Assembly: GCA_031553045.1 (NCBI GenBank)
Contig: JAVBLZ010000001.1
Location: 124,001-188,000 of the forward strand
DNA length: 64,000 nucleotides
DNA from: CALXQW01 sp031553045
GTDB lineage: Bacteria > Verrucomicrobiota > Verrucomicrobiia > Opitutales > Intestinicryptomonadaceae
Direction of reading: 5' to 3'
Shown here: positions 42,520 through 50,681 of the stretch, in pieces
Numbering within the stretch: position 1 is the first letter of the stretch
How the letters are laid out: every line of letters begins with the position of its first letter
The notes under the pieces: model-generated
Told to the model about the DNA's origin: nothing
What the model saw: only the letters and a program-made list of their open reading frames with translations
Databases searched by the model: none
Made by a program: the position numbers and the translations under genes

Positions 42520-44337
42520 ATGAAAAAATTGCTAGTCAGCCTCTTAGACCTCATTGTTATTGGGGTTACCTTGTTTGGACTGGGCTACTATTTTTATTTT
42601 GATTATATGCACAACCCCGTAATTCAGTTTAGGGTTGCAGACAATCTTCTTGATTATGAATCATTTGGCATGACAAATGCGGACGCCGCATATTACTATA
42701 CTTTATCGGCAAAACAAGGTTACGTGCCGGCACAGCTTAAGTTGGCGAAATCTCATCTTGACGGTACATTCATGGTGCCAAACCCAAAATTTGCAATGCA
42801 GTGGTATGAAAAAGCCGCCGAAAACGGAAGCACGCAAGCCCAACTTATACTCGCAAAAGCTTACAGAGACGGCTTTGGCGTGGATATGAATTTGAACAGG
42901 TCTTTAAAATGGTTTTTGAGAGCCGCCGAAAGCGACAGCCCTGAAGCGCAGTTTGAATTGGGCAAGTGTTATGAAAATGGAATAGCTGTCGGCAAAGATT
43001 TAAAAGAAGCGCTTGCATATTATCAGAAGGCGGCAAAGCAAAATTTTTCACAGGCTATATTCAGATTGTCTATTGCCTATGAGAGTGGCGATTTGTTAGA
43101 AAAAAATGCGCTCAAGGCAAGAGAGCTTTGCGAATCCGCCGCCGATTTGGGGCTGGATATAGCACAGTATAAAATTGCCTCAATCTACTTTGCGGAAAAA
43201 AATTATATCAAATATAAAAAATATATAGAGCTTTCCGCAGAGCAGGCGCACGCCCAATCTCAGTTTGGAATTGCGGAATGTTTTTATAAAGGTTTGGGGA
43301 CGGAAAGAAATTTTTATGAAGCCGCAAAATGGTATCAAAGAGCCGCAGGGCAAAATATCCCCGAGGCGCAATATATGCTGGCTATCATGTATGAAAAAGG
43401 GCTTGGGCTGGAAAAAAGCTTGCCCATGTCTTTGATGTGGCATGAGAACGCCGCAAGCAACGGAATTGCGGAATCTCAGTTGCATATAGGGCTCAGTTTT
43501 GAGGACGGCAAGTTTGTCAAAAAAGATTTGCAAAAGGCGTTTGAATATTATCAAAAAGCCGCCAATCAAAATCTTCCCGAGGGTCTGTATCGCTTGGGTT
43601 TGTGTTATCAACAGGGTATAGCCACAGAAAAAAATTTGACCAAAGCTGCGGAATATTTTATGAAAGCCGCAGCTCAAGGATCTTCAAACGCTGAATATGC
43701 GCTTGCCTTGTGCTACAAAAATTCTTGGGGCGTAAACTATGATGCAAAGCTTGAGCTTGCATACTATCAAAAAGCTGCCGACCACGGTAATGCCGACGCC
43801 CAATGCGCCTTGGCAAAAGCATACGCATTGGGAAGTTTGGGTCTGGAAAAAAACCTGCATAAGGCTGCGGCTTGGTATGAAAGCGCAAGCCTCAAAGGCA
43901 ATAAAGAAGCCCTTTACCAAACAGCGCTATGCAATCTTGAAGGAAACGGCACTGAACTTAACAGAGAAAAGGCATACTCAATATTTCAGGCACTCGCAAA
44001 AGACGGCGATTTGCGCGCCGCATATAATTTGGCTCTCTGTTATCAAGAAGGCTGGGGGGTTGAAAAAAATCCCGCTTTGGCTGTGGAATATTTTTTCAAA
44101 CTCGCAAAACTTGGCAATGTTGAAGCGCAGTTTAACCTTGCCCTTGCATACCATGACGGTCTGGGTTTGGAAAAAAACATGCATGAGGCCTATATATGGT
44201 TTGGGGTAGCCTCAAAATCGGGCAATGAAGAGGCGCAAACAGTATTTGCAGTGCTAAAGCGCAAACTCACCGCCCCAGAACAGGCAGATTATGAAAGAAT
44301 GATTGCCGCACGCATGGAGCAAATTAAAGCGCATTAA
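42520..44337 (+). CDS. Sel1-repeat protein with an N-terminal membrane anchor
   Basis: A 605-residue protein. A transmembrane helix (about residues 5-27) is followed by about 14 Sel1-like repeats of 36 residues from residue 50 to 590 (pattern A-x-x-W/Y-Y-x-K-A-A, then AQ-x-x-L-A, then Y-x-x-G-x-G). The repeats stack into an alpha-solenoid that binds partner proteins. There is no catalytic domain. Lengths vary slightly, and the repeat near residue 225 lacks the Gly-rich turn. The partner is unknown. Confidence 0.85.
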   Translation: MKKLLVSLLDLIVIGVTLFGLGYYFYFDYMHNPVIQFRVADNLLDYESFGMTNADAAYYYTLSAKQGYVPAQLKLAKSHLDGTFMVPNPKFAMQWYEKAAENGSTQAQLILAKAYRDGFGVDMNLNRSLKWFLRAAESDSPEAQFELGKCYENGIAVGKDLKEALAYYQKAAKQNFSQAIFRLSIAYESGDLLEKNALKARELCESAADLGLDIAQYKIASIYFAEKNYIKYKKYIELSAEQAHAQSQFGIAECFYKGLGTERNFYEAAKWYQRAAGQNIPEAQYMLAIMYEKGLGLEKSLPMSLMWHENAASNGIAESQLHIGLSFEDGKFVKKDLQKAFEYYQKAANQNLPEGLYRLGLCYQQGIATEKNLTKAAEYFMKAAAQGSSNAEYALALCYKNSWGVNYDAKLELAYYQKAADHGNADAQCALAKAYALGSLGLEKNLHKAAAWYESASLKGNKEALYQTALCNLEGNGTELNREKAYSIFQALAKDGDLRAAYNLALCYQEGWGVEKNPALAVEYFFKLAKLGNVEAQFNLALAYHDGLGLEKNMHEAYIWFGVASKSGNEEAQTVFAVLKRKLTAPEQADYERMIAARMEQIKAH

Positions 44338-44409
44338 CTTCAAGCCGCAAACAAAATCAAAATCATTGCTTTTAAAGATGATTTTAAATGAAAACAATCA
44401 AGACGAACG

Positions 44410-45387
44410 CTAACAAAGCAAATCGTTGAAGTTAGACATATCCGCAGTAAAACCGTTCGGTTTGCCTTTGCATATTACAGACACGGCGTCATGAGAGTGC
44501 AGGCTTTCAAGATGCACGCAGGCAACCTCAAAATCGGCAATGCGCTTATCGGCATTGAGCTCCGCATACAATAGCCTTGCGGCATCTTCTACAAATTTGA
44601 CGTATGCGCCGTTGAGCTCTGCAAACGCTTGCTCATCCTCACGCTTAACCATAACTTGCGTTTCAGTTTTAAGGGCGTTAAGGCACATATCGCGCAGGTC
44701 TTCAATGCAAAGCGCTTGATCATTCTTAACTTCCACAGACACCCTTGCTTTACTGCGCTGAGAATGTGGAATACAGTAGATGTCTCTATTGTCTCTTGCA
44801 TGCTCGCTAAGTTCGGAAGAACAGGGGCAGGCGGAAGAATAGATAAAGTCAAAACGCACAATTTTCCTGAAAATATCCAAGTCATCAATCATACCCTCGT
44901 AAGAGCAATCATAATACTGCCAACCCTCAAGATTGCTGCGCAGACTCTTTTGCAAAATTGGATAAGAAAAATTGAGCTTAAGTTTTGCTCTGGAAGTTTT
45001 CAACTCGTCCTTGAATTTTTTTAAAATTTCCTCAAGCAATTCAGGCGTGAAAATTCTGTCCGCAAATTCATAAAACACACGCATTATGCGGGACATATTT
45101 ATCCCCTTGCAATCCGACGCCAAAGAGACCGTGCCCGTAATGCCGACTTGCAGATTTTTAACTTCGCAATCTTTACCGATGAACTTTAGCGGCAATTTGA
45201 AGTTGTGCATGCCAACCTGCATGATTGGAACATTTGCGCCTTTTATTTGCGTTTTACTGGCGTTTTGCATATCGGGCAGACTGCTCTTATAATCTTTGCT
45301 CAGCAAGAATTTTTCATCATAAAGAACCTTCGGATGCTTATGGGGCTCCGCAAGGTTCTTTTTTGTATCTTTACTCAAATCTTTCAT
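44410..45387 (-). CDS. folE2: GTP cyclohydrolase IB (FolE2)
   Basis: A 325-residue metal-dependent enzyme that makes 7,8-dihydroneopterin triphosphate from GTP for folate or queuosine precursors. Characteristic segments are MQVGMHNFKLPL, the SACPCSSELSEH cysteine motif and YCIPHSQRSKARVSVEV. The N-terminal ~50 residues are Lys-rich and not conserved in the family, so the true start may be internal (PIMQVGMHNF region). It converges on the Sel1 gene. Confidence 0.9.
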   Translation of the reverse strand: MKDLSKDTKKNLAEPHKHPKVLYDEKFLLSKDYKSSLPDMQNASKTQIKGANVPIMQVGMHNFKLPLKFIGKDCEVKNLQVGITGTVSLASDCKGINMSRIMRVFYEFADRIFTPELLEEILKKFKDELKTSRAKLKLNFSYPILQKSLRSNLEGWQYYDCSYEGMIDDLDIFRKIVRFDFIYSSACPCSSELSEHARDNRDIYCIPHSQRSKARVSVEVKNDQALCIEDLRDMCLNALKTETQVMVKREDEQAFAELNGAYVKFVEDAARLLYAELNADKRIADFEVACVHLESLHSHDAVSVICKGKPNGFTADMSNFNDLLC

Positions 45388-45481
45388 TGATAAACGGCGT
45401 ATGCTCTCAAAACAGCTTATTTTTGCAAGTATAAATTTAATCGGAAAATTTTTGAAAGACTTAGGTTAAAGCCTAAATTAT

Positions 45482-46345
45482 CTAATGCAAATCAGTTTCA
45501 AGTTCCACCGCCCTTTCGGCGCAAATCTTGGCAATCACACGCTTTACTTGCATTGCAAGCGCACTTGCTTTGGAATAATCGGCGGCGGCGACATAATTGA
45601 CCCTTTGGTCTTGCAGAAGTTTTTGGGTTTCTTTCTGTTTGCTTTTATTTGCAGGGTCATAAACGCCAATGGAGTATCCCCCCTGCGTTTTCACCAGTTT
45701 CATGGCGGGAATGTCTGTCGTACCGTCTCCAAAATAAATCATGCGCCTGAATGGCACGGGTCTGTCATCTTCGGGCATAAAATCATTGATGCTGTCTTTT
45801 ATATCCAAGATACCTTTGTTTATGCGGAAAAGAAACTGCATTTTTGTCGTGTAATTTACCGCCATGGCGGGCCAGACGGCTATATCATACACGTCATACA
45901 TAAAATTTGATGCGTATATTCTGTCAAACTTGTCGGCAATGACAGTGCCTTCAATCATCTCTTTAAGACCCGAGGAAATTATGTAGTGTTTTACGGTTGC
46001 GCCCAGTTTTTTTGCGTGCGCTTCAATATCTGAAAACCAATCAACCTGCCCTTTTTTAGCCGGCGCTATCCCTGGGAAAAATTTTATAGTCTCGCCGAAT
46101 TTTTTAAAATCTTTGCGCTGAATTTTGACATCTTTTTTGCGGGCTTCTTCACACATTAAGCGCATATATGCAAGAATCTCGTCAGCATTGCTTTTGTGCG
46201 CAAGTTTAAGGCTGTCTTCCCAGAACTTTTTAGGAGAGTGCTGCAAGGTTGGTATAAAGCCATATTCCTGCATGTTGCCTGGGGATATGGTGCCGTCAAA
46301 ATCGTAACACAAGGCTATCACAAAATCTTTTTTTGCTTTTTTCAT
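45482..46345 (-). CDS. HAD-superfamily phosphatase
   Basis: A 287-residue hydrolase. The nucleophile motif is CYDFDGTISPG (Asp15, Asp17); YFGDGTTDIPAM provides motif III/IV. The cap domain, with KIQRKDFKKFGETIKFFPG, resembles phosphoserine phosphatase-type enzymes, but substrate specificity cannot be read from the sequence. It follows thioredoxin by 6 bp. Confidence 0.8.
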   Translation of the reverse strand: MKKAKKDFVIALCYDFDGTISPGNMQEYGFIPTLQHSPKKFWEDSLKLAHKSNADEILAYMRLMCEEARKKDVKIQRKDFKKFGETIKFFPGIAPAKKGQVDWFSDIEAHAKKLGATVKHYIISSGLKEMIEGTVIADKFDRIYASNFMYDVYDIAVWPAMAVNYTTKMQFLFRINKGILDIKDSINDFMPEDDRPVPFRRMIYFGDGTTDIPAMKLVKTQGGYSIGVYDPANKSKQKETQKLLQDQRVNYVAAADYSKASALAMQVKRVIAKICAERAVELETDLH

Positions 46346-46351
46346 ATTTTC

Positions 46352-46669
46352 TCAGGAAAGCTTTTCAATTTTTTCCAAGATGAATTCTTTTGTGGTTTCG
46401 CCCTGCACCGCCTCTATAAATTTTCCATCTTTAAAGTAATATACGGTCGGATAAAGCTCCACCTGAAATTTTTCCGCCAGCTCCTCATTTTCATCGACGT
46501 TAACTTTGCATATCAGCGCTTTGTTGGCGGTTTCTTCGCAGACCGCTTCAAGAGTTGGCGCAAATATTTTGCAATGCTTGCACCACGGCGCATAAAATTC
46601 CACCAAGACTACGCCGTTGGATTTTATAGTTTCTTTGATGTTTGTTTTATCCAAAGATTTAAGTTCCAT
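46352..46669 (-). CDS. trxA: Thioredoxin with a CKHC active site
   Basis: A 105-residue thioredoxin-fold protein. The active site reads WCKHC (Cys30, Cys33) instead of the usual WCGPC, and the cis-Pro segment is VELYPTVYYF. The two basic residues between the cysteines should raise the redox potential compared with WCGPC, as in PDI-like WCGHC; this is inference. It has no signal peptide, so it is cytoplasmic. Confidence 0.9.
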   Translation of the reverse strand: MELKSLDKTNIKETIKSNGVVLVEFYAPWCKHCKIFAPTLEAVCEETANKALICKVNVDENEELAEKFQVELYPTVYYFKDGKFIEAVQGETTKEFILEKIEKLS

Positions 46670-46761
46670 AATTCAAATATGATTGATTGTAACAGTGAAT
46701 AGCAAAGCCTGCATTTGGTCAACGCATTAAATTTGCCCAAAGAAATCTCAAAACAAAATTC

Positions 46762-46789
46762 TTGACTTGAGAATCAAAACCCCTAGCTT
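46762..46789 (+). promoter_or_regulatory. Possible promoter of the tRNA gene
   Basis: TTGACT at 46762-46767 resembles a -35 box; TAGCTT at 46784-46789 after 16 bp is only a weak -10. The position, about 20 bp before the tRNA, is suitable. Confidence 0.3.
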
Positions 46790-46807
46790 GATTGACTTTA
46801 TTTTTGG

Positions 46808-46882
<75 letters not shown>

Positions 46883-46905
46883 AAAATAAAGATTTTTGCA
46901 AAAAA

Positions 46906-46937
46906 GAAGCCTCCAGATTTTTCTGGGGGCTTCTTTG
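46906..46937 (+). terminator. Rho-independent terminator after the tRNA
   Basis: A 12-bp stem with one G-T pair (GAAGCCTCCAGA at 46906-46917, TCTGGGGGCTTC at 46922-46933), then TTTGGTTTT. It ends transcription 24 bp after the CCA. Confidence 0.75.
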
Positions 46938-46989
46938 GTTTTAAGTTTTGAATAAAGCGTCGGATAGAGTGCGTAAGCTGTCAGCGCTG

Positions 46990-48174
46990 TTAGGCAAACT
47001 CCGCCTCTTTGTGTTTTGCCAAGATTGTGTCCGCAAGGGCGCAAATCTTAGCAAAATCGGCATCTACGGGTTTGCCCTTTATTAAGACAGGCTCTAAAAG
47101 CTCCATCTTTGTGGGCGCAAGTATATGCTGAATCAAGCCTGTAAGATTACCGCCCCAACCGAAAGAACCTATTATAGAGCACCACTTTGCCTTTGGTCTT
47201 AAAATTGACGCCAAATGCGCCGCATAAACCGCCCTAGGGTGCGGACCCGCCAAAACCATTGACACCCCAAGAATTATGCTTGCGGAATCCAAAACTTCCA
47301 TCGCAAGTTCGCCCTCGTCCGCCTCAGACAAATCTATGCAGGCAACCTTTATGCCACGGTCTTCAAGCTCTTTTTTAAGCCTCACAACCAAAAGTTTTGT
47401 GCTTTCATACATGGAAACAAAGGGAATTAAGACTTTGTTTTCAGGCTTGGGGTTTGTCCACTTTTTGTAAGCGTCTAAGATGAAATTTATATTTTTATAT
47501 ACAGGACCGTGGCTGGGCAGAATCATATCGGGTTTGATATGCTCTACAAGCGCCACGTACTTTTCTGCAAAGTTTCTGTATGGCAGCATGATTTCTGCAA
47601 AGTATCTTTTTGCCGCCTGATAGAGAGCTTTGGAATCGTCGGAATATAATTCATGCCCCGTAAAATGTGCGCCGAACAAATCGCAAGTTGAAAGCAGATT
47701 ATCTTCGACAATATACGTAAGCATGGTATCCGGCCAATGCACCCAAGGCGTGAGCATAAACTTGAGGGTTTTGTTACCCAAAGAAAGCGTGTCGCCTTCT
47801 GCAATGGTGATAAAATTATCCTCAGAAACCCTGATAAAATTTATGATATTTTCTTTGCACTTTTGGTTTGTTACAACCTTTGCGCCCTTGAAAATATCTA
47901 GCATTACGGCGATAGAGCCGGAGTGGTCTTGCTCCGCATGGTTTGCAATTATATAGTCTATTTTTTTAATGCCCATTTCTTCAAGCCACTTTAAAAGCTC
48001 TTGAATTTTTTTGGGATAGACCGTATCTATGAGCGCAGTTTTTTCCGAACCCACAACAACATAAGAGTTGTAGGTAGTGCCTTGCGGCAAAGGTACAAGT
48101 TGGTCAAAGAGCCTTCTGTCAAAATCTTTTGCGACATGACAGAAGACGCCTTCTTTAATAATATGCTTATTCAT
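46990..48174 (-). CDS. Flavodiiron protein (FprA-type A flavoprotein)
   Basis: A 394-residue enzyme that reduces O2 to water or NO to N2O in the cytoplasm. The N-terminal metallo-beta-lactamase domain carries HAEQDHSG (His79, Glu81, Asp83, His84), the di-iron ligands of active members. The C-terminal flavodoxin domain begins near residue 250 (LIPFVSMYESTKLL). Its ATG lies inside the end of the rubredoxin gene (8-bp overlap), and rubredoxin is the known electron donor for this class. Confidence 0.93.
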   Translation of the reverse strand: MNKHIIKEGVFCHVAKDFDRRLFDQLVPLPQGTTYNSYVVVGSEKTALIDTVYPKKIQELLKWLEEMGIKKIDYIIANHAEQDHSGSIAVMLDIFKGAKVVTNQKCKENIINFIRVSEDNFITIAEGDTLSLGNKTLKFMLTPWVHWPDTMLTYIVEDNLLSTCDLFGAHFTGHELYSDDSKALYQAAKRYFAEIMLPYRNFAEKYVALVEHIKPDMILPSHGPVYKNINFILDAYKKWTNPKPENKVLIPFVSMYESTKLLVVRLKKELEDRGIKVACIDLSEADEGELAMEVLDSASIILGVSMVLAGPHPRAVYAAHLASILRPKAKWCSIIGSFGWGGNLTGLIQHILAPTKMELLEPVLIKGKPVDADFAKICALADTILAKHKEAEFA

Positions 48175-48331
48175 CCGCCTTCTTAAATTGGTCTTTACCT
48201 ACGCCGCAAAGCGGACACAACCAGCCTTCAGGTATGGCTTCAAAGGGCGTACCGGCATCTATCTTACCATCTGGGTCTCCAAGCTCAGGGTCATAAACGT
48301 AACCACATACTTCGCAAACATATTTATCCAT
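48167..48331 (-). CDS. Rubredoxin
   Basis: A 54-residue iron protein: CEVCGYVYDP and LCPLCGVGKDQF hold the four iron ligands Cys6, Cys9, Cys39 and Cys42. The length and spacing match classic rubredoxins. It passes electrons to the flavodiiron protein, whose start codon overlaps its last codons (ATGAATAA). It lies 40 bp after tex. Confidence 0.95.
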   Translation of the reverse strand: MDKYVCEVCGYVYDPELGDPDGKIDAGTPFEAIPEGWLCPLCGVGKDQFKKADE

Positions 48332-48371
48332 AATATTTCCTTATTTTTAATTTAACAGCGCAGATGCTATT

Positions 48372-50666
48372 TTATTTCTTAAATTTATCAAGCTGATTCC
48401 AAGCGTCTCCGAAAGAGCTGCCAAAATTACCGCCGCCCTGCTTGCCGCCAAAACCACCGCCAAAGCCGCCGCCCTGCTGAGGTCTTTTGCCTGCGGGAGA
48501 ATTTTTCTTAGACATATCACCCGCACTCTGCACTTTTTTCTGAGGGTTAGATTTCATTGAAAGCGCAATGCGTTTTCTGGCTTTGTCAACTTCCATAACC
48601 GTTACGGAAACTTTTTGCGAGGGTTTCACAACCTCTGAAGCGTCTTTGACAAAGGTGTCGGAAAGTTCGCTAATATGTACAAGCCCGTCTTGATGCACGC
48701 CAATATCCACAAATGCGCCGAATGCCGTAACATTTGTAACAATACCCGGAAGCCTCATACCTTCTTCAAGGTCCTCTATTTTTGTTACGCCCTCTTTGAA
48801 GGAGAAAACTTCAAACTTTTCACGAGGGTCTCTGCCGGGTTTGCCAAGCTCTTGCATGATGTCTTGCAAAGTGGGCATACCCACGTCGCTGCTGACATAG
48901 CTTTTCAAATTTACCTTTGTGCGCAAAGAGGCGTCTTTAAGCAGGTCTTCAATTTTAACGCCCAAATCAACCGCCATTTTTTCTACAAGGACGTAACGTT
49001 CAGGATGCACTGCGCTTTCGTCGAGAGGGTTCAAACCGCCCTTGACACGCAAGAAGCCCGCCGCCTGTTCAAAAGTTTTTTCGCCCAAGCCCTTAACTTT
49101 CAACAAATCTTTGCGAGACTTAAACGGACCGTTTGCCATCCTGTGAGCCACCACGTTTGAAGCCGTAGTTGCGTTCAAACCAGATACATAAGCAAGTAGC
49201 TGTTTGCTTGCGGTGTTGACTTCCACCCCCACGCTGTTCACGCAGCTTACAACAACGTCGTCAAGCGTGCGCTTAAGCAAAGGTTGCGAAACGTCGTGCT
49301 GATATTGACCCACGCCTATTGATTGCGGGTCTATCTTGACGAGCTCGGCAAGCGGGTCCATCAATCTTCTGCCGATAGATACAGAACCCCTCACGGTGAT
49401 GTCTTGAGTCGGGAATTCTTCACGGGCGACTTCGCTCGCAGAATATATGGAAGCACCGCTTTCATTCACCATTACAACGGGTATGGAAGCTGGCAAGCCC
49501 AGCCCCTTTACAAAGCTTTCAGTTTCCCTGCCGGCAGTACCGTTGCCTATGGCAATGGCTTCCACCTTAAAGCGGGCGCACAAGCCCAAAAGAGTCTGTT
49601 TGGCTTCGGCAGCCTTGAACTCAGGATATATGACATCGTTGTGAAGCAAGTCTCCTTGAGCATTCAAACATACGACTTTGCATCCTGTCCTAAACCCCGG
49701 GTCTATCGCCAAAACGTTTTTGCCGCCCAAGGGCGACGCCATCAAAAGCTCCCTTAAATTTGAGGCAAAAACTTTGACCGCCTGTTCATCGGCGTTCTTT
49801 TTAATTTCCAGACGCATGTGTGTTTCGGTAGTGCCTGAAAGCAGACGCTTGTAAGAGTCTTCAACCGCAGCTTTAACTTCAGCCGCATTCTTGCCAGAAC
49901 CCTTTACGTAAAGACTGTTAAGCTTCTGAATTGCCGAGGCTTCATCGGGGAGTATGCGCATGATAAGAAAGCCCTCCGCCTCTCCTCTGCGCACCGCCAA
50001 AACCCTGTGGGAAGGCGCATTCATGGCGTTTTCAGACCAGTTGAAATAATCCCTGTACTTTGCGCCCTCAACCTCCTTACCCGTGATAACCTTGCTTGAA
50101 AGCTCGGAAGTTTTTTCAAAAACCTCCCTCATTGCGCTTCTGGCGGCGGCGTCATCGCTGATGTTTTCGGCGATTATATCACGTGCGTAAGCCAAAGCGG
50201 CGGCAACATCCGCCACTTCTTTTTCTTCGCTGACATACTTTTGCGCTTCGTCCTCAAAAGAGGCGTCTTGATTGGTGAAAATAAATTCTGCCAGAGGTTC
50301 GCAACCCTTCTCACGGGCTATCATGCCCCTTGTTCGGCGTTTGGGCCTGAATGGCTGGTAAATATCTTCAAGTATCGTGAGCGTTTCTGCGGCGTCCAAC
50401 TTCTTTTCAATTTCTTCGCTAAGCAAATTGCGTTCTTTAAGAGAATCTTTGATAGCCGCCCTTCTTGAATCTATGGCGGCAAGCCTTTCAAGCTCATCCC
50501 TGATTAAAGTTATTTGAACCTCATCCAAACCGCCCGTTGCCTCTTTGCGATACCTTGCAATAAAGGGCACAGTAGCCGATTCCGCCAGCAATTTTGCAAC
50601 CGCCGTAACCCCGACTATGGGCAAATTATTTTGTGTAGAGATTTTTAATACATGCTCTTCATTCAT
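48372..50666 (-). CDS. tex: Tex-like S1-domain RNA-binding protein
   Basis: A 764-residue protein of the Tex/YhgF family. The N-terminal helical region leads to the YqgF/RuvX-like domain (NVLAIDPGFRTGCKVV, residue about 330), HhH motifs (ASNVVAHRMANGPFKSRKDLLKVKG), and a C-terminal S1 domain (EGMRLPGIVTNVTAFGAFVD). A Gly-rich tail (GGGFGGGFGGKQGGGNFG) is added after it. It is implicated in transcription elongation and RNA handling. Confidence 0.92.
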   Translation of the reverse strand: MNEEHVLKISTQNNLPIVGVTAVAKLLAESATVPFIARYRKEATGGLDEVQITLIRDELERLAAIDSRRAAIKDSLKERNLLSEEIEKKLDAAETLTILEDIYQPFRPKRRTRGMIAREKGCEPLAEFIFTNQDASFEDEAQKYVSEEKEVADVAAALAYARDIIAENISDDAAARSAMREVFEKTSELSSKVITGKEVEGAKYRDYFNWSENAMNAPSHRVLAVRRGEAEGFLIMRILPDEASAIQKLNSLYVKGSGKNAAEVKAAVEDSYKRLLSGTTETHMRLEIKKNADEQAVKVFASNLRELLMASPLGGKNVLAIDPGFRTGCKVVCLNAQGDLLHNDVIYPEFKAAEAKQTLLGLCARFKVEAIAIGNGTAGRETESFVKGLGLPASIPVVMVNESGASIYSASEVAREEFPTQDITVRGSVSIGRRLMDPLAELVKIDPQSIGVGQYQHDVSQPLLKRTLDDVVVSCVNSVGVEVNTASKQLLAYVSGLNATTASNVVAHRMANGPFKSRKDLLKVKGLGEKTFEQAAGFLRVKGGLNPLDESAVHPERYVLVEKMAVDLGVKIEDLLKDASLRTKVNLKSYVSSDVGMPTLQDIMQELGKPGRDPREKFEVFSFKEGVTKIEDLEEGMRLPGIVTNVTAFGAFVDIGVHQDGLVHISELSDTFVKDASEVVKPSQKVSVTVMEVDKARKRIALSMKSNPQKKVQSAGDMSKKNSPAGKRPQQGGGFGGGFGGKQGGGNFGSSFGDAWNQLDKFKK

Positions 50667-50681
50667 ATTTTATTATCAAAA

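Noticed and set aside
44359..44385. AAAATCAT/ATGATTTT hairpin between the Sel1 and folE2 genes as a bidirectional terminator
   Set aside because: The stem is AT-only apart from one G-C pair and no T-run follows, so termination is not supported.
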